Shown piece after piece: positions 1 through 8,091 of a DNA stretch of 22,446 nt (the stretch's first letter is position 1; the number at the start of each line of letters is the position of its first letter). The notes under the pieces were generated by a model. The model saw only the letters and a program-made list of their open reading frames with translations. It searched no databases and was not told the origin of the DNA. Both the position numbers and the translations under genes were made by a program. This DNA comes from Bacteroidia bacterium (lineage in GTDB: Bacteria > Bacteroidota > Bacteroidia > Bacteroidales > Dysgonomonadaceae): the NCBI GenBank assembly GCA_025999435.1, contig BNXH01000029.1, forward strand, positions 1 through 22,446. The letters are read 5' to 3'.

Positions 1-393
1 TTCTATATAACAGATACGTTGGGTAATCTATTGGATTGTTTTGTTGTCCCGGCCAACCGCTATGATGGAACTACTGCTGCTAAACATTGGCAAACAATGT
101 ATCACAATAACGAATTGTTACAGAATGGCAGTTTGATCTTTGCTGATGGTACTTTTGGTGGTACTTTCCGCCAAGAGATGAAAGACAAATACGCTATTGA
201 GGTGGAAATACCAAAAGTACCCATTGCTAAAAAGGGAAATGTCGAAATCCATGAGAAACGTTGGATTGTGGAGAGAACCATAGCGTGGACGCTTAACAAT
301 AGGAGGTGCTCTAAAGATTATGAAAGAAAAACAGAAAATGCGAATGCCTTTGTTTGTATTGCTAATATTCGTAGATTGACAAAGAAAATTTAA
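1..393 (+). CDS. IS5-type DDE transposase, C-terminal part (5' end outside window)
   Basis: The reading frame is open from base 1 (F-Y-I-T-D-T-L-G-N...), so the gene starts upstream of the window; the TTG at 19 is not a credible start. About 130 residues remain. They show the pattern of the C-terminal half of IS5-family DDE transposases: a D-T-L-G-N strand, P-A-N-x-x-D-G, an A-D-G-T-F-G-G segment carrying the second catalytic Asp, and the closing K-R-W-I-V-E-R-T-I-A-W segment with the catalytic Glu, followed by N-x-R-R-C-S-K-D-Y-E. The family cuts and joins DNA at the ends of its insertion sequence. The visible part is intact up to the TAA stop. Whether the element is complete cannot be judged, and I could not identify its right terminal inverted repeat after the stop. 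Confidence 0.85.
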   Translation, partial: FYITDTLGNLLDCFVVPANRYDGTTAAKHWQTMYHNNELLQNGSLIFADGTFGGTFRQEMKDKYAIEVEIPKVPIAKKGNVEIHEKRWIVERTIAWTLNNRRCSKDYERKTENANAFVCIANIRRLTKKI

Positions 394-830
394 TTCAAAC
401 AGATTCTTAAATTTTAACAAAAAATAGATTTGAGCCAATTTCGACCGTTGGTATAACTTCAGCTCAGGGTATATGGATATATATTTATTAATGAAAGGTT
501 GGTGATAAAAGTCAATGTTATGTTCTTTGCAAAATGCCCAAAGATGGGTTGATTGTATAAATTGATTGCTTCTCTGATTATGTAAATCTAATAATATTAC
601 CATAGTGATATAAATTTGTGATATATTTCTAATATTCAGTTGTATTAGCTTCTACTAAGCAGGCAGCTTTCCAAAGTTTGTAAAAATAATCATTTTACAG
701 ATTTAAATGCCTATTTACAGGCAAAAAAGTAACCGTCTGATTTATATTACTTCGTTTCGTGGAAAGAATCTCATTTATTTTGTTTATTTTTATCACGCTA
801 AAATGTGTAAACAATCTTGAATAATATTCT
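394..830. other. Gene-poor intergenic stretch between transposase and GH92 gene
   Basis: This 437 bp AT-rich stretch holds no gene I can support. It should contain the right end of the insertion sequence, but no terminal repeat is recognisable without the left end. A TAnnTTTG match (TAAATTTG, 611-618) exists with no TTTG at the usual distance upstream. A small inverted repeat, TGCCT/AGGCA, lies at 708-712 and 719-723. The promoter of the GH92 gene must be in this stretch or come from read-through, but I cannot place it. Confidence 0.6.
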
Positions 831-3068
831 ATGAATTTAAAAAGAATACTGCTTTTAATATTTGTTAGTGTGCTGACCTTAGGTGTCTTTGGAGTAGACG
901 GTAAGCCTGAAATGAAGAGTCTTACGCAATATGTAGATCCTTATATCGGTACAGGCGATCATGGACATGTTTTTTTAGGAGCGAATGTGCCATTTGGGTT
1001 GGTACAATTAGGCCCTACTAATTTCTCTACCGGATGGGATTGGTGTTCGGGGTATCACTATTCCGATTCTACTATTATCGGTTTTGGACATATGCATCTC
1101 AGTGGGACGGGAATAGGTGATTTGGGGGATATTTCCCTGATGCCGGCTGTTGGGGATGCAGTCTTGAAAAGAGGAAATCTGAAAGACTCTCAATCAGGCA
1201 TATATTCTTTGTTCAGAAGAGAAACGGAAAAAGTAAAGCCCGGATATTATGGGGTTCATTTGGACAGATACAATGTTGATGTGGAATTGACAGCAACTAA
1301 AAGGGTAGGCTTTCATAAATATATTTTTCCAAAATCGAGCAAAGCTAAAGTTATTATAGACTTGCAACATGGGATAGGCTGGGATACCCCAATGGAAGGA
1401 TATTTGGTTCAGGAAAATGATTCGACTATTTCGGGTTATCGTTTTTCAAAAGGGTGGGCTAATAATCAGAGGATATTTTTCACTGCTGTTTTCTCTAAGC
1501 CGATGAAAGGGTTTATAGTATCTGATACAACAGCTGTGAGGCAAGGTAATTCTATAAAATCCCGCCTGGCTTTCGGACAGGCATTATTTGATACTAAAGA
1601 TAAAGAAACAGTTTTTGTGAAAGTGGCTTTGTCTCCGGTCAGTATTGAGAACGCGAAGTTGAATATGCAGGCTGAGTTGCCGGGATGGAACTTTGCAGAA
1701 ACGATAGTTAATGCAGATAGGGCATGGAATGAAGAATTAAATAAAATCCAGATTGAAACTCCGGACAATAAAATAAAACGTACTTTCTATACGGCATTAT
1801 ATCATACAATGATAGCGCCATCCGAATTTTGTGATGTAAATGGTGATTATTACGGTGCGGATAAGCAGATGCATCGTAATGCGGCATTTAAGAACTATAC
1901 AACTTTTTCTTTGTGGGATACTTATCGGGCTGCACACCCTTTGATGACAATTATTCATCCCGAAAAGATGAGTAATATAGTTAATACAATGTTGACAATC
2001 TATCAGCAGCAAGGAAAACTTCCTGTTTGGCATCTGATGGGTTGCGAAACCGATTGTATGGTCGGAAATCCTGGTATTTCTGTCGTAGCAGACGCTATAT
2101 TGAAAGGATATAGTGGTTTTGATAAAGAGTTGGCATATGAAGCTATGAAAAACTCGGCTATGCTCGATGAAAGAGGATTGAAATATTTCAAAGAGTATGG
2201 TTATATTCCATACGATAAAGAGGAAGAAGGTTTGTCTAAATGCATGGAGTATGCTATTGCCGACTGGAGTATCGCACAGGTGGCAAAGATAATGGGTAAA
2301 ACAGATGATTATGAATATTTTCTGAACCGCAGTAAGGCGTATACCCGCTATTTTGATAAAGAATCCGGATTTATGAGAGGACTTTCTTCTGAAGGAAAAT
2401 TCCGTACCCCATTTAATCCGTTTGAATCGGTACATCGGGAAAATGATTATACAGAAGGAAATGCATGGCAATATACATGGCTTGTGCCCCACGATGTGCA
2501 GGGTTTGGTCTCACTTTTCGGAAGTAAAGAGAAATTTATTCAAAAGTTGGATTCTTTGTTTATTGTTAAAGGTTCTCTTGGAGCGAATGCGTCGCCTGAT
2601 ATAAGCGGATTGATTGGCCAATATGCTCATGGGAATGAGCCGAGCCACCATATTCTTTATTTATATCCGTATGTAGGGCAACCTTGGAAAACGGCGGATA
2701 AAGTACGTCAGGTGCTATCCGGATTATATAGCGATCAGCCCGCTGGCTTATCCGGGAATGAAGATGTTGGCCAGATGTCGGCATGGTATGTTCTGTCCGC
2801 TTTAGGACTTTATCAGGTAGAGCCCGCCGGAGGAAAATATATATTTGGCAGCCCTGTTGTGGATGAGGCAATCGTAAAGGTGGGTAAAGGGAAAAGGTTA
2901 AAGATCGTTGCAAAAAACAATAGTCCTCAAAATAAATATATACAAGGCGTGACACTGAATGGGAAGCGATATGATAAATATTATGTCGATTTTAAAGATA
3001 TAGCTGCCGGAGGAACGTTGGAATTTGTGATGGGGAGCAAGCCTTCTTCAAGTTGGGGTGTTAAATAA
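831..3068 (+). CDS. GH92 alpha-mannosidase, secreted
   Basis: A 745-residue protein of normal GH92 length, with a Sec signal peptide (residues 1 to about 24) and no lipobox Cys, so probably periplasmic. GH92 enzymes are calcium-dependent, inverting exo-alpha-mannosidases that trim N-glycans or mannans. Visible family motifs: P-Y-I-G-T-G and N-V-P-F-G near the N-terminus, W-D-W-C-S-G-Y-H-Y-S-D then H-L-S-G-T-G (N-terminal beta-sandwich), L-W-D-T-Y-R, E-T-D-C-M, Y-T-E-G-N-A-W-Q-Y (Glu542, expected catalytic acid), G-N-E-P-S-H-H (Asn602-Glu603, sugar-binding region), and G-N-E-D-V-G-Q-M-S-A-W (Asp645 region, expected base). Many relatives have Cys where this has Val646. Linkage specificity cannot be fixed from sequence; characterised alpha-1,2 enzymes carry His-Glu where this has Asn-Glu, as far as I recall. 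It is a single gene next to an insertion-sequence end, not adjacent to the SusC/D locus. Confidence 0.93.
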   Translation: MNLKRILLLIFVSVLTLGVFGVDGKPEMKSLTQYVDPYIGTGDHGHVFLGANVPFGLVQLGPTNFSTGWDWCSGYHYSDSTIIGFGHMHLSGTGIGDLGDISLMPAVGDAVLKRGNLKDSQSGIYSLFRRETEKVKPGYYGVHLDRYNVDVELTATKRVGFHKYIFPKSSKAKVIIDLQHGIGWDTPMEGYLVQENDSTISGYRFSKGWANNQRIFFTAVFSKPMKGFIVSDTTAVRQGNSIKSRLAFGQALFDTKDKETVFVKVALSPVSIENAKLNMQAELPGWNFAETIVNADRAWNEELNKIQIETPDNKIKRTFYTALYHTMIAPSEFCDVNGDYYGADKQMHRNAAFKNYTTFSLWDTYRAAHPLMTIIHPEKMSNIVNTMLTIYQQQGKLPVWHLMGCETDCMVGNPGISVVADAILKGYSGFDKELAYEAMKNSAMLDERGLKYFKEYGYIPYDKEEEGLSKCMEYAIADWSIAQVAKIMGKTDDYEYFLNRSKAYTRYFDKESGFMRGLSSEGKFRTPFNPFESVHRENDYTEGNAWQYTWLVPHDVQGLVSLFGSKEKFIQKLDSLFIVKGSLGANASPDISGLIGQYAHGNEPSHHILYLYPYVGQPWKTADKVRQVLSGLYSDQPAGLSGNEDVGQMSAWYVLSALGLYQVEPAGGKYIFGSPVVDEAIVKVGKGKRLKIVAKNNSPQNKYIQGVTLNGKRYDKYYVDFKDIAAGGTLEFVMGSKPSSSWGVK

Positions 3069-3108
3069 TGATGTTGTAAGTTGAAAATCAGAATTATTTG
3101 ATATATAA

Positions 3109-3140
3109 TTTGGATAAAAAAATAAATTATCGTAATTTTG
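3109..3140 (+). promoter_or_regulatory. Bacteroidota-type promoter for rimP-nusA-infB
   Basis: A TTTG at 3109-3112 and a perfect TAnnTTTG (TAATTTTG) at 3133-3140 are separated by 20 bp, the arrangement described for the primary sigma factor of Bacteroidota. Transcription should start near 3147, about 54 nt before the rimP ATG. Confidence 0.75.
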
Positions 3141-3156
3141 TACGGAATTGAGAGGG

Positions 3157-3183
3157 AGAGGAGGCTGAGGCTTCCTCTTTTTT
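3157..3183 (+). terminator. Attenuator-like hairpin with T-tract in the rimP leader
   Basis: Bases 3158-3165 pair with 3170-3177 (8 bp with one G-U, 4-nt loop 3166-3169). An A-T pair, 3157 with 3178, can extend the stem. Six T follow directly at 3178-3183. It has the form of an intrinsic terminator but lies between the promoter and the rimP ATG, so it would end transcripts after about 35 nt. A shifted alternative pairing (3152-3158 with 3171-3177) is possible. Function is inferred from shape only. Confidence 0.55.
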
Positions 3184-3200
3184 ACATCATTAGGCTAAAA

Positions 3201-3668
3201 ATGATAGATAAAGAATTAATAAAAGAGATAGTTGAAAAGCATCTGGACGGAACATCTATATTTCTCGTAGATGTGTTCGTCAGGCCAGGTAATCTTATCG
3301 TTGTCGAGATCGATAGCGATGAGTCCATAGGCATTGATGACTGTGTCGGCTTAAATCGTAATATAGAGTCTCATTTGAATAGAGATGAAGCGGATTATGA
3401 ATTGGAAGTGGGCTCGGCCGGTATTACTTCCCCATTTAAAATTCCTCGCCAATACAGGAAAAATATTGGAAACGAAGTTGAAGTACTAACTAAAGGCGGG
3501 CAGAAATTGTCCGGAATACTTAAGTTTTCCGATGATAACGCTTTTGTGGTTACTGTTACAAAAATGGTGAAACCCGAAGGCGCAAAGAAGAAAGTGGCAG
3601 TGGACGAAGATCTCACTTTCGGTTATGAAGATGTGAAATATACAAAATACTTAATAAGATTTAAATAA
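3201..3668 (+). CDS. rimP: Ribosome maturation factor RimP
   Basis: A 155-residue protein of the RimP family, which assists 30S subunit assembly. The order rimP-nusA-infB is a widely conserved operon and supports the name. The N-terminal domain holds the typical V-D-V-F-V-R and I-V-V-E-I-D-S-D segments and I-G-I-D-D-C-V, and the Y-E-L-E-V-G-S-A-G segment (about residues 70-78) matches the family's core Y-x-L-E-V-S-S-P-G motif, with Ser-Ala in place of the usual Ser-Pro. The C-terminal SH3-like part follows. I chose the ATG at 3201: the longer frame from a TTG at 3138 would begin inside the -7 element and run through the leader hairpin, and its extra residues have no family match. nusA follows after 5 bp, so they are cotranscribed. 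Confidence 0.93.
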   Translation: MIDKELIKEIVEKHLDGTSIFLVDVFVRPGNLIVVEIDSDESIGIDDCVGLNRNIESHLNRDEADYELEVGSAGITSPFKIPRQYRKNIGNEVEVLTKGGQKLSGILKFSDDNAFVVTVTKMVKPEGAKKKVAVDEDLTFGYEDVKYTKYLIRFK

Positions 3669-3673
3669 CTAAT

Positions 3674-4930
3674 ATGGCTAAGAAAGAAGTTATCAGTTTA
3701 ATTGATACATTCTCCGAATTTAAGGAACTAAAGAATATCGATCGTATGACAATGATCAGCGTTATCGAAGATTCGTTCCGTAATGTGATAGCAAAAATGT
3801 TCGGCTCTAATGATAACTACGATGTTATTATCAATCCGGATAAAGGAGATCTCGAGATATGGCGCAATCGTACAATCGTGGAAGATAGCGAATTGGAAGA
3901 TGGAAATACGCAGATATCTCTTTCTGAGGCTAAAAAGATAGATGAAGATTTTGAGGTGGGAGAAGAGGTGACAGATGAAGTGTTCTTCGAAGATTTCGGT
4001 AGACGTGCTATTCTTAACCTGCGTCAGACCTTGACATCAAAAATCCTAGAGTTGCAAAAGGAAGGGCTTTATAGCCGTTATAAGGAAAAGATAGGCGAAA
4101 TAGTTTCCGGAGAGGTTTATCAGATTTGGAAAAAAGAAATACTTCTTTTAGATGACGAAAAAGAAGAGCTTCTATTGCCTAAAACAGAGCAGATACCCAG
4201 CGATTTCTTCCGTAAAGGAGAACATGTGCGTGCTGTGGTAGAGCGTGTTGAAAATAAAAACAACAATCCCAAAATTATTTTATCCCGCACATCTCCGGTA
4301 TTCTTGGAAAGGTTGCTGGAAATAGAGGTGCCTGAAATAAATGACGGGCTTATTACAATAAAGAAAATTGCTCGTATACCGGGTGAAAGAGCCAAAGTTG
4401 CGGTAGAGTCGTACGATGAGCGTATCGATCCGGTAGGAGCTTGCGTGGGTATGAAAGGATCGCGTATACATGGTATTGTAAGAGAACTTCGCAACGAGAA
4501 TATCGATATTATAAATTACACGTCGAATGTAAATCTATATATTCAGCGTGCCCTTAGTCCGGCTAAGATTACTTCGGTGAAAGTGAATGAAGAAGAAAAA
4601 CGCGCGGAAGTATTGTTGCGTCCCGAAGAGGTTTCCCTTGCAATAGGTAAAGGCGGATTCAATATTAAGCTGGCAAGTATGCTTACCGGATATACAATCG
4701 ATGTATATCGCGATATAGACGACTTCGACGAAGAAGATATTTATTTGGATGAATTCCGCGATGAAATAGACGGATGGGTAATCGATCAGTTGAAAAAAAT
4801 TGGTTGTGTCACAGCAAAAAATGTGTTGACCACAGATAGGAATAAATTAGTACAGGAGGCCGACCTTGAAGAAGATACAGTGGATGAAATACTAGCAATC
4901 CTACGGGCTGAATTTGAAGGAGGAGAGTAA
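3674..4930 (+). CDS. nusA: Transcription termination/antitermination factor NusA
   Basis: A 418-residue RNA polymerase-binding factor that affects pausing, intrinsic termination and rRNA antitermination. Domains in order: N-terminal polymerase-binding domain (about 1-125); S1 domain (about 138-205, starting I-G-E-I-V-S-G-E-V); KH1 with G-M-K-G-S-R-I and KH2 with G-K-G-G-F-N-I as the RNA-binding GxxG loops; then a short C-terminal helix-hairpin-helix-like end. KH2 has Phe where Gln is usual in many bacteria. The long tandem acidic repeats of the E. coli protein are absent, and the total length fits other Bacteroidota. It starts 5 bp after rimP and is followed by infB after 105 bp. Confidence 0.96.
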   Translation: MAKKEVISLIDTFSEFKELKNIDRMTMISVIEDSFRNVIAKMFGSNDNYDVIINPDKGDLEIWRNRTIVEDSELEDGNTQISLSEAKKIDEDFEVGEEVTDEVFFEDFGRRAILNLRQTLTSKILELQKEGLYSRYKEKIGEIVSGEVYQIWKKEILLLDDEKEELLLPKTEQIPSDFFRKGEHVRAVVERVENKNNNPKIILSRTSPVFLERLLEIEVPEINDGLITIKKIARIPGERAKVAVESYDERIDPVGACVGMKGSRIHGIVRELRNENIDIINYTSNVNLYIQRALSPAKITSVKVNEEEKRAEVLLRPEEVSLAIGKGGFNIKLASMLTGYTIDVYRDIDDFDEEDIYLDEFRDEIDGWVIDQLKKIGCVTAKNVLTTDRNKLVQEADLEEDTVDEILAILRAEFEGGE

Positions 4931-4935
4931 GCTTT

Positions 4936-4967
4936 TTTGGTGATTCGCTTATTTCTTAATATTTTTG
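4936..4967 (+). promoter_or_regulatory. Candidate internal promoter for infB
   Basis: TTTG at 4936-4939 and TATTTTTG (TAnnTTTG) at 4960-4967 are separated by 20 bp, exactly the geometry found before rimP. It would start a transcript near 4974, giving infB a leader of about 60 nt independent of the upstream genes. Confidence 0.55.
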
Positions 4968-5035
4968 TATTCGAACTAAGCAATCTAAAAAGTAATTTTG
5001 AGTTCACTGTTCAATTATAGAATTAAAAGAAATAT

Positions 5036-7900
5036 ATGTCAATACGATTAATAAAGATATCTAAAGATTTAAATGTAGGGATTAGCAGTCTTGTTGAGTT
5101 CCTGCACAAAAAAGGTTTTGATGTGGAATCAAACCCAAATACCAAAATTGACAGTGAACAGCATGAGTTACTAGTTCGGGAATTTGGAAAAGATCTGGAT
5201 ATTCAAGCGCTGGCCAGTATCCGCGAAGAGCGACGGGCTGAAGCTGCTGCCAAAGCAGCTGCTAAAGAAGAGGCCAATAAAGTCCCGGCTGAACCTGAAG
5301 AAATAAGAACAGAGATTCCGGAATCTATTAAGCCGCATGTGCAAATTGTGGATAAGATAGACCTTGATGCCCTCAATAGACCAAAGAAAATAGAAAAGAT
5401 AGAAAAAATAGAAAAGATAGAAGTTATTCAGGTAGAAGAGGTGCTGGAAGATATTCCCGTTGAACAGCCTGTAATAGAAGAAACTCAACCTTTAAAGGAA
5501 GAAGTAAAACCAGAACCAGAACCTGTGTTTGTAAAAGAAGAAGTTAAAGAAGAGCCTGTCAAAGAGCAAGAGCTTCCTGTTGTTGAGAAAGTTCAGGAAA
5601 ATGCTCAAGAGAATACTCAGGATAGTGTTTTTAGGCTGAATAAAACAGTTATAAAGTCTAATATTGTAGTGAAAGGCTCTATCGACCTGAGCTCTATTAA
5701 TGACAAGACGCGTCCGGCCAAGAAAACAAAGGCTGAAAAGAAAAAAGAACGTTTGGCGAAAGAGCAGCAAGATCAGAAAAAAGTCAAAGAAAACACAGTA
5801 CGCCTTCTGAAAAAGGAGACTGACGAAGAACAGAAAAAGAAGAAACTTGCCAACGATGAAGATGAAGCAAATAAGAAAAAACGGAATCGCATCAAAAAAG
5901 GAAAGGTTGATATTGAAAAAGGAGGTTTCCCGACAGGGCAACAACATGGTGACCGGTCGAAACACGCAGTTCGTAAGCCTGTTGTAAAACATGCCGTTAG
6001 CGAAGAAGATGTACAAAAACAGATAAAAGAAACATTAGCCCGATTAACCGGAAAAGGCGGGAAAAATAAAGGGGCAAAATATAGAAAAGAAAAACGGGAT
6101 GCCGTAAGTCAGAGGCAACTGGAAGAGCTGGAGTTACAGGAGCAAGAAAGCAAGGTGTTGAAGATAACGGAGTTTGTTACTGCTAACGATCTTGCCAACA
6201 TGATGAATGTTCCGGTAATAAAGGTTATTTCTACCTGTATGAGCATAGGTATCATGGTTTCGATAAACCAGCGTCTGGATGCAGAAACAATAAATATTGT
6301 GGCAGAGGAATTCGGATTTAAAACTGAATATGTAAGCGCTGAGGTAGTCGAAGCTATTAATGAAGAGGAGGATAGTCCGGAGGATTTGGAACCGCGCGCT
6401 CCTATTGTTACCGTGATGGGTCACGTAGACCATGGTAAAACCTCATTGTTGGATACTATTCGTCAAACAAATGTTATTGCCGGTGAGGCCGGAGGTATTA
6501 CACAGCATATCGGGGCTTACAACGTGAAATTAAAATCCGGACGGCGAATAACGTTCTTAGATACACCCGGCCATGAGGCGTTTACTGCCATGCGGGCTCG
6601 TGGAGCAAGGGTGACTGATATTGCAATCATTATTGTAGCGGCCGACGATAACGTCATGCCTCAAACAGTAGAGGCGATCAACCATGCTTCGGCAGCAGGG
6701 GTGCCCATTGTTTTTGCAATTAATAAAATTGATAAACCGGGTGCAAATCCTGAAAAGATAAAAGAAACACTAGCCGGAATGAACTATCTTGTGGAAGCAT
6801 GGGGAGGGAAGTACCAATCACAGGATATTTCAGCAAAACAAGGTCTTGGTGTTGATGAATTACTTGAAAAAGTATTGCTTGAGGCGGAATTACTCGACCT
6901 TAAGGCAAACCCGAACAGGAGGGCAACAGGGTCGGTTATTGAGTCTTCTTTGGACAAAGGCAGAGGTTTCTTGTCTACCATTCTTGTTGAGAATGGAACA
7001 TTGAAGAAAGGGGATATCGTATTGGCAGGAACATATTTTGGACGTGTGAAAGCGATGTTTAATGAACGTAATCAAAATATTGATACTGCTGCCCCGGCTG
7101 CTCCGGCTTTGATTTTAGGCCTTAATGGAGCACCTCAGGCGGGAGATATGTTTCATGTTCTTGAATCGGAACAGGAAGCGCGTGAAATCGCATCTAAACG
7201 CGAACAATTACAGCGCGAGCAAGGGCTTCGTACTCAGAAGATACTTACTCTCGACGACATAGGCCGCCGTATAGCTATCGGAAATTTCCAACAGTTGAAT
7301 GTGATTGTTAAGGGTGATGTCGACGGCTCGGTAGAAGCTCTGTCCGACTCGTTAATAAGGCTTTCTACTGAAGAAATTCAGGTGAATGTAATTCATAAAG
7401 CTGTGGGGCAGATATCAGAATCTGATATTGTTTTGGCCGCTGCTTCCGATGCCATTATCATAGGTTTCCAGGTACGTCCGTCGCAAGCTGCACGAAGAGC
7501 CGCAGAGAAAGATGGAGTGGAAATTCGCCTTTATTCAATTATTTACGATGCTATCGAAGAAGTGAGGGCTGCTATGGAAGGAATGTTATCTCCTGAAATT
7601 AAAGAGGTACAAACCGGATATGTAGAAGTTCGTGAAGTATTCAAGATTACTAAAGTAGGTACAGTTGCCGGATGTATGGTGAAAGAGGGTAAACTGAAGA
7701 GAGCCAATAAAATACGACTTATTCGTGATGGTATTGTAATCTATTCCGGAGAACTGGGGTCTTTGAAACGATTTAAAGACGATGTGAAAGAAGTTGCTTC
7801 CGGATATGAGTGTGGATTGAATATTCATAACTATAATGATATCAAAGTAGGAGACGTAATAGAACCATTTGAAGAAATAGAAGTGAAGAAAACTTTGTAA
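5036..7900 (+). CDS. infB: Translation initiation factor IF-2
   Basis: A 954-residue GTPase that places initiator tRNA on the 30S subunit and promotes subunit joining. An IF2-N type domain lies at residues 1-55. A long, highly charged, Lys/Glu-rich linker follows (about 60-375), with a K-I-E triplet repeat at 118-129. A second N domain precedes the GTPase domain. The G motifs are complete: G-H-V-D-H-G-K-T (462-469), [13 protein letters not shown] (509-513), N-K-I-D (563-566), then S-A-K. Domain II and the C-terminal IF-2 domains run to the end ([18 protein letters not shown]). The size fits Bacteroidota IF-2. It ends the rimP-nusA-infB cluster; no terminator hairpin is visible just after it. 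Confidence 0.97.
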   Translation: MSIRLIKISKDLNVGISSLVEFLHKKGFDVESNPNTKIDSEQHELLVREFGKDLDIQALASIREERRAEAAAKAAAKEEANKVPAEPEEIRTEIPESIKPHVQIVDKIDLDALNRPKKIEKIEKIEKIEVIQVEEVLEDIPVEQPVIEETQPLKEEVKPEPEPVFVKEEVKEEPVKEQELPVVEKVQENAQENTQDSVFRLNKTVIKSNIVVKGSIDLSSINDKTRPAKKTKAEKKKERLAKEQQDQKKVKENTVRLLKKETDEEQKKKKLANDEDEANKKKRNRIKKGKVDIEKGGFPTGQQHGDRSKHAVRKPVVKHAVSEEDVQKQIKETLARLTGKGGKNKGAKYRKEKRDAVSQRQLEELELQEQESKVLKITEFVTANDLANMMNVPVIKVISTCMSIGIMVSINQRLDAETINIVAEEFGFKTEYVSAEVVEAINEEEDSPEDLEPRAPIVTVMGHVDHGKTSLLDTIRQTNVIAGEAGGITQHIGAYNVKLKSGRRITFLDTPGHEAFTAMRARGARVTDIAIIIVAADDNVMPQTVEAINHASAAGVPIVFAINKIDKPGANPEKIKETLAGMNYLVEAWGGKYQSQDISAKQGLGVDELLEKVLLEAELLDLKANPNRRATGSVIESSLDKGRGFLSTILVENGTLKKGDIVLAGTYFGRVKAMFNERNQNIDTAAPAAPALILGLNGAPQAGDMFHVLESEQEAREIASKREQLQREQGLRTQKILTLDDIGRRIAIGNFQQLNVIVKGDVDGSVEALSDSLIRLSTEEIQVNVIHKAVGQISESDIVLAAASDAIIIGFQVRPSQAARRAAEKDGVEIRLYSIIYDAIEEVRAAMEGMLSPEIKEVQTGYVEVREVFKITKVGTVAGCMVKEGKLKRANKIRLIRDGIVIYSGELGSLKRFKDDVKEVASGYECGLNIHNYNDIKVGDVIEPFEEIEVKKTL
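5387..5422 (+). repeat. Perfect 2 x 18 bp tandem repeat in infB
   Basis: Two identical 18-bp units (5387-5404 and 5405-5422) encode four K-I-E triplets in the IF-2 linker. The repeat keeps the frame, and loss or gain of a unit would change only the linker length. Confidence 0.85.
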
Positions 7901-7923
7901 TATTAAAATATTGCATATCTTTG
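7894..7923 (+). promoter_or_regulatory. Candidate promoter before the structured leader/ompH-like gene
   Basis: TATCTTTG (TAnnTTTG) at 7916-7923 is the same octamer as in the rRNA promoter of this window. A TTTG lies at 7894-7897, inside the last codons of infB, with an 18 bp spacer, slightly shorter than the 20-21 bp of the other promoters here. The start point would be near 7930, just before the structured RNA region. Confidence 0.5.
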
Positions 7924-7933
7924 CATTATAAAA

Positions 7934-8044
7934 TTTAACCTTATAAACCAATTGATAGTTGTTGACAAGCTAATCTTGCCTTGAAAGTCGGTGGTACTAA
8001 CCATACCACCGAAAAACACAACTATCAACAGGTTTGCGGTTAAA
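7934..8044 (+). ncRNA. Candidate structured RNA (leader element or small RNA), unknown family
   Basis: A nested set of perfect pairings spans about 111 nt: 7934-7940 with 8038-8044 (7 bp), 7945-7949 with 8031-8035 (5 bp), and 7952-7962 with 8018-8028 (11 bp). These enclose two hairpins, 7966-7969/7975-7978 (4 bp, 5-nt loop) and 7989-7996/8004-8011 (8 bp, loop C-T-A-A-C-C-A). The outer stem opens within a few bases of the predicted start point. It is either a 5' leader of the downstream chaperone gene (ATG 48 nt further on) or a separate small RNA. I do not recognise it as a known riboswitch, SRP RNA, 6S RNA or tmRNA. Confidence 0.5.
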
Positions 8045-8091
8045 AGCTTCTTCAGATTTTTAAGTTGTCTTATTCTAAATAGCAATTTATA

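Noticed and set aside
118..603. Minus-strand open frame of 161 codons across the transposase end and the following gap
   Set aside because: More than half of it is antisense to the transposase, and the rest shows no family motif, so there is no support for a gene.
708..723. Small inverted repeat TGCCT/AGGCA upstream of the GH92 gene as terminator or operator
   Set aside because: Five base pairs with no T-tract and no link to a promoter element, so it is too short to support.
1797..2492. Long minus-strand open frame inside the GH92 gene
   Set aside because: It is antisense to a well-conserved enzyme, and its composition is that of a shadow frame.
3138..3200. N-terminal extension of RimP from a TTG
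   Set aside because: It begins inside the -7 promoter element and runs through the leader hairpin, so it cannot be translated from the predicted transcript. The ATG at 3201 matches the family start.
7903..8085. Minus-strand 60-codon frame between infB and the OmpH-like gene
   Set aside because: It lies in the inverted-repeat-rich RNA region, has no recognisable motif and no supporting promoter. The stems explain the region better.
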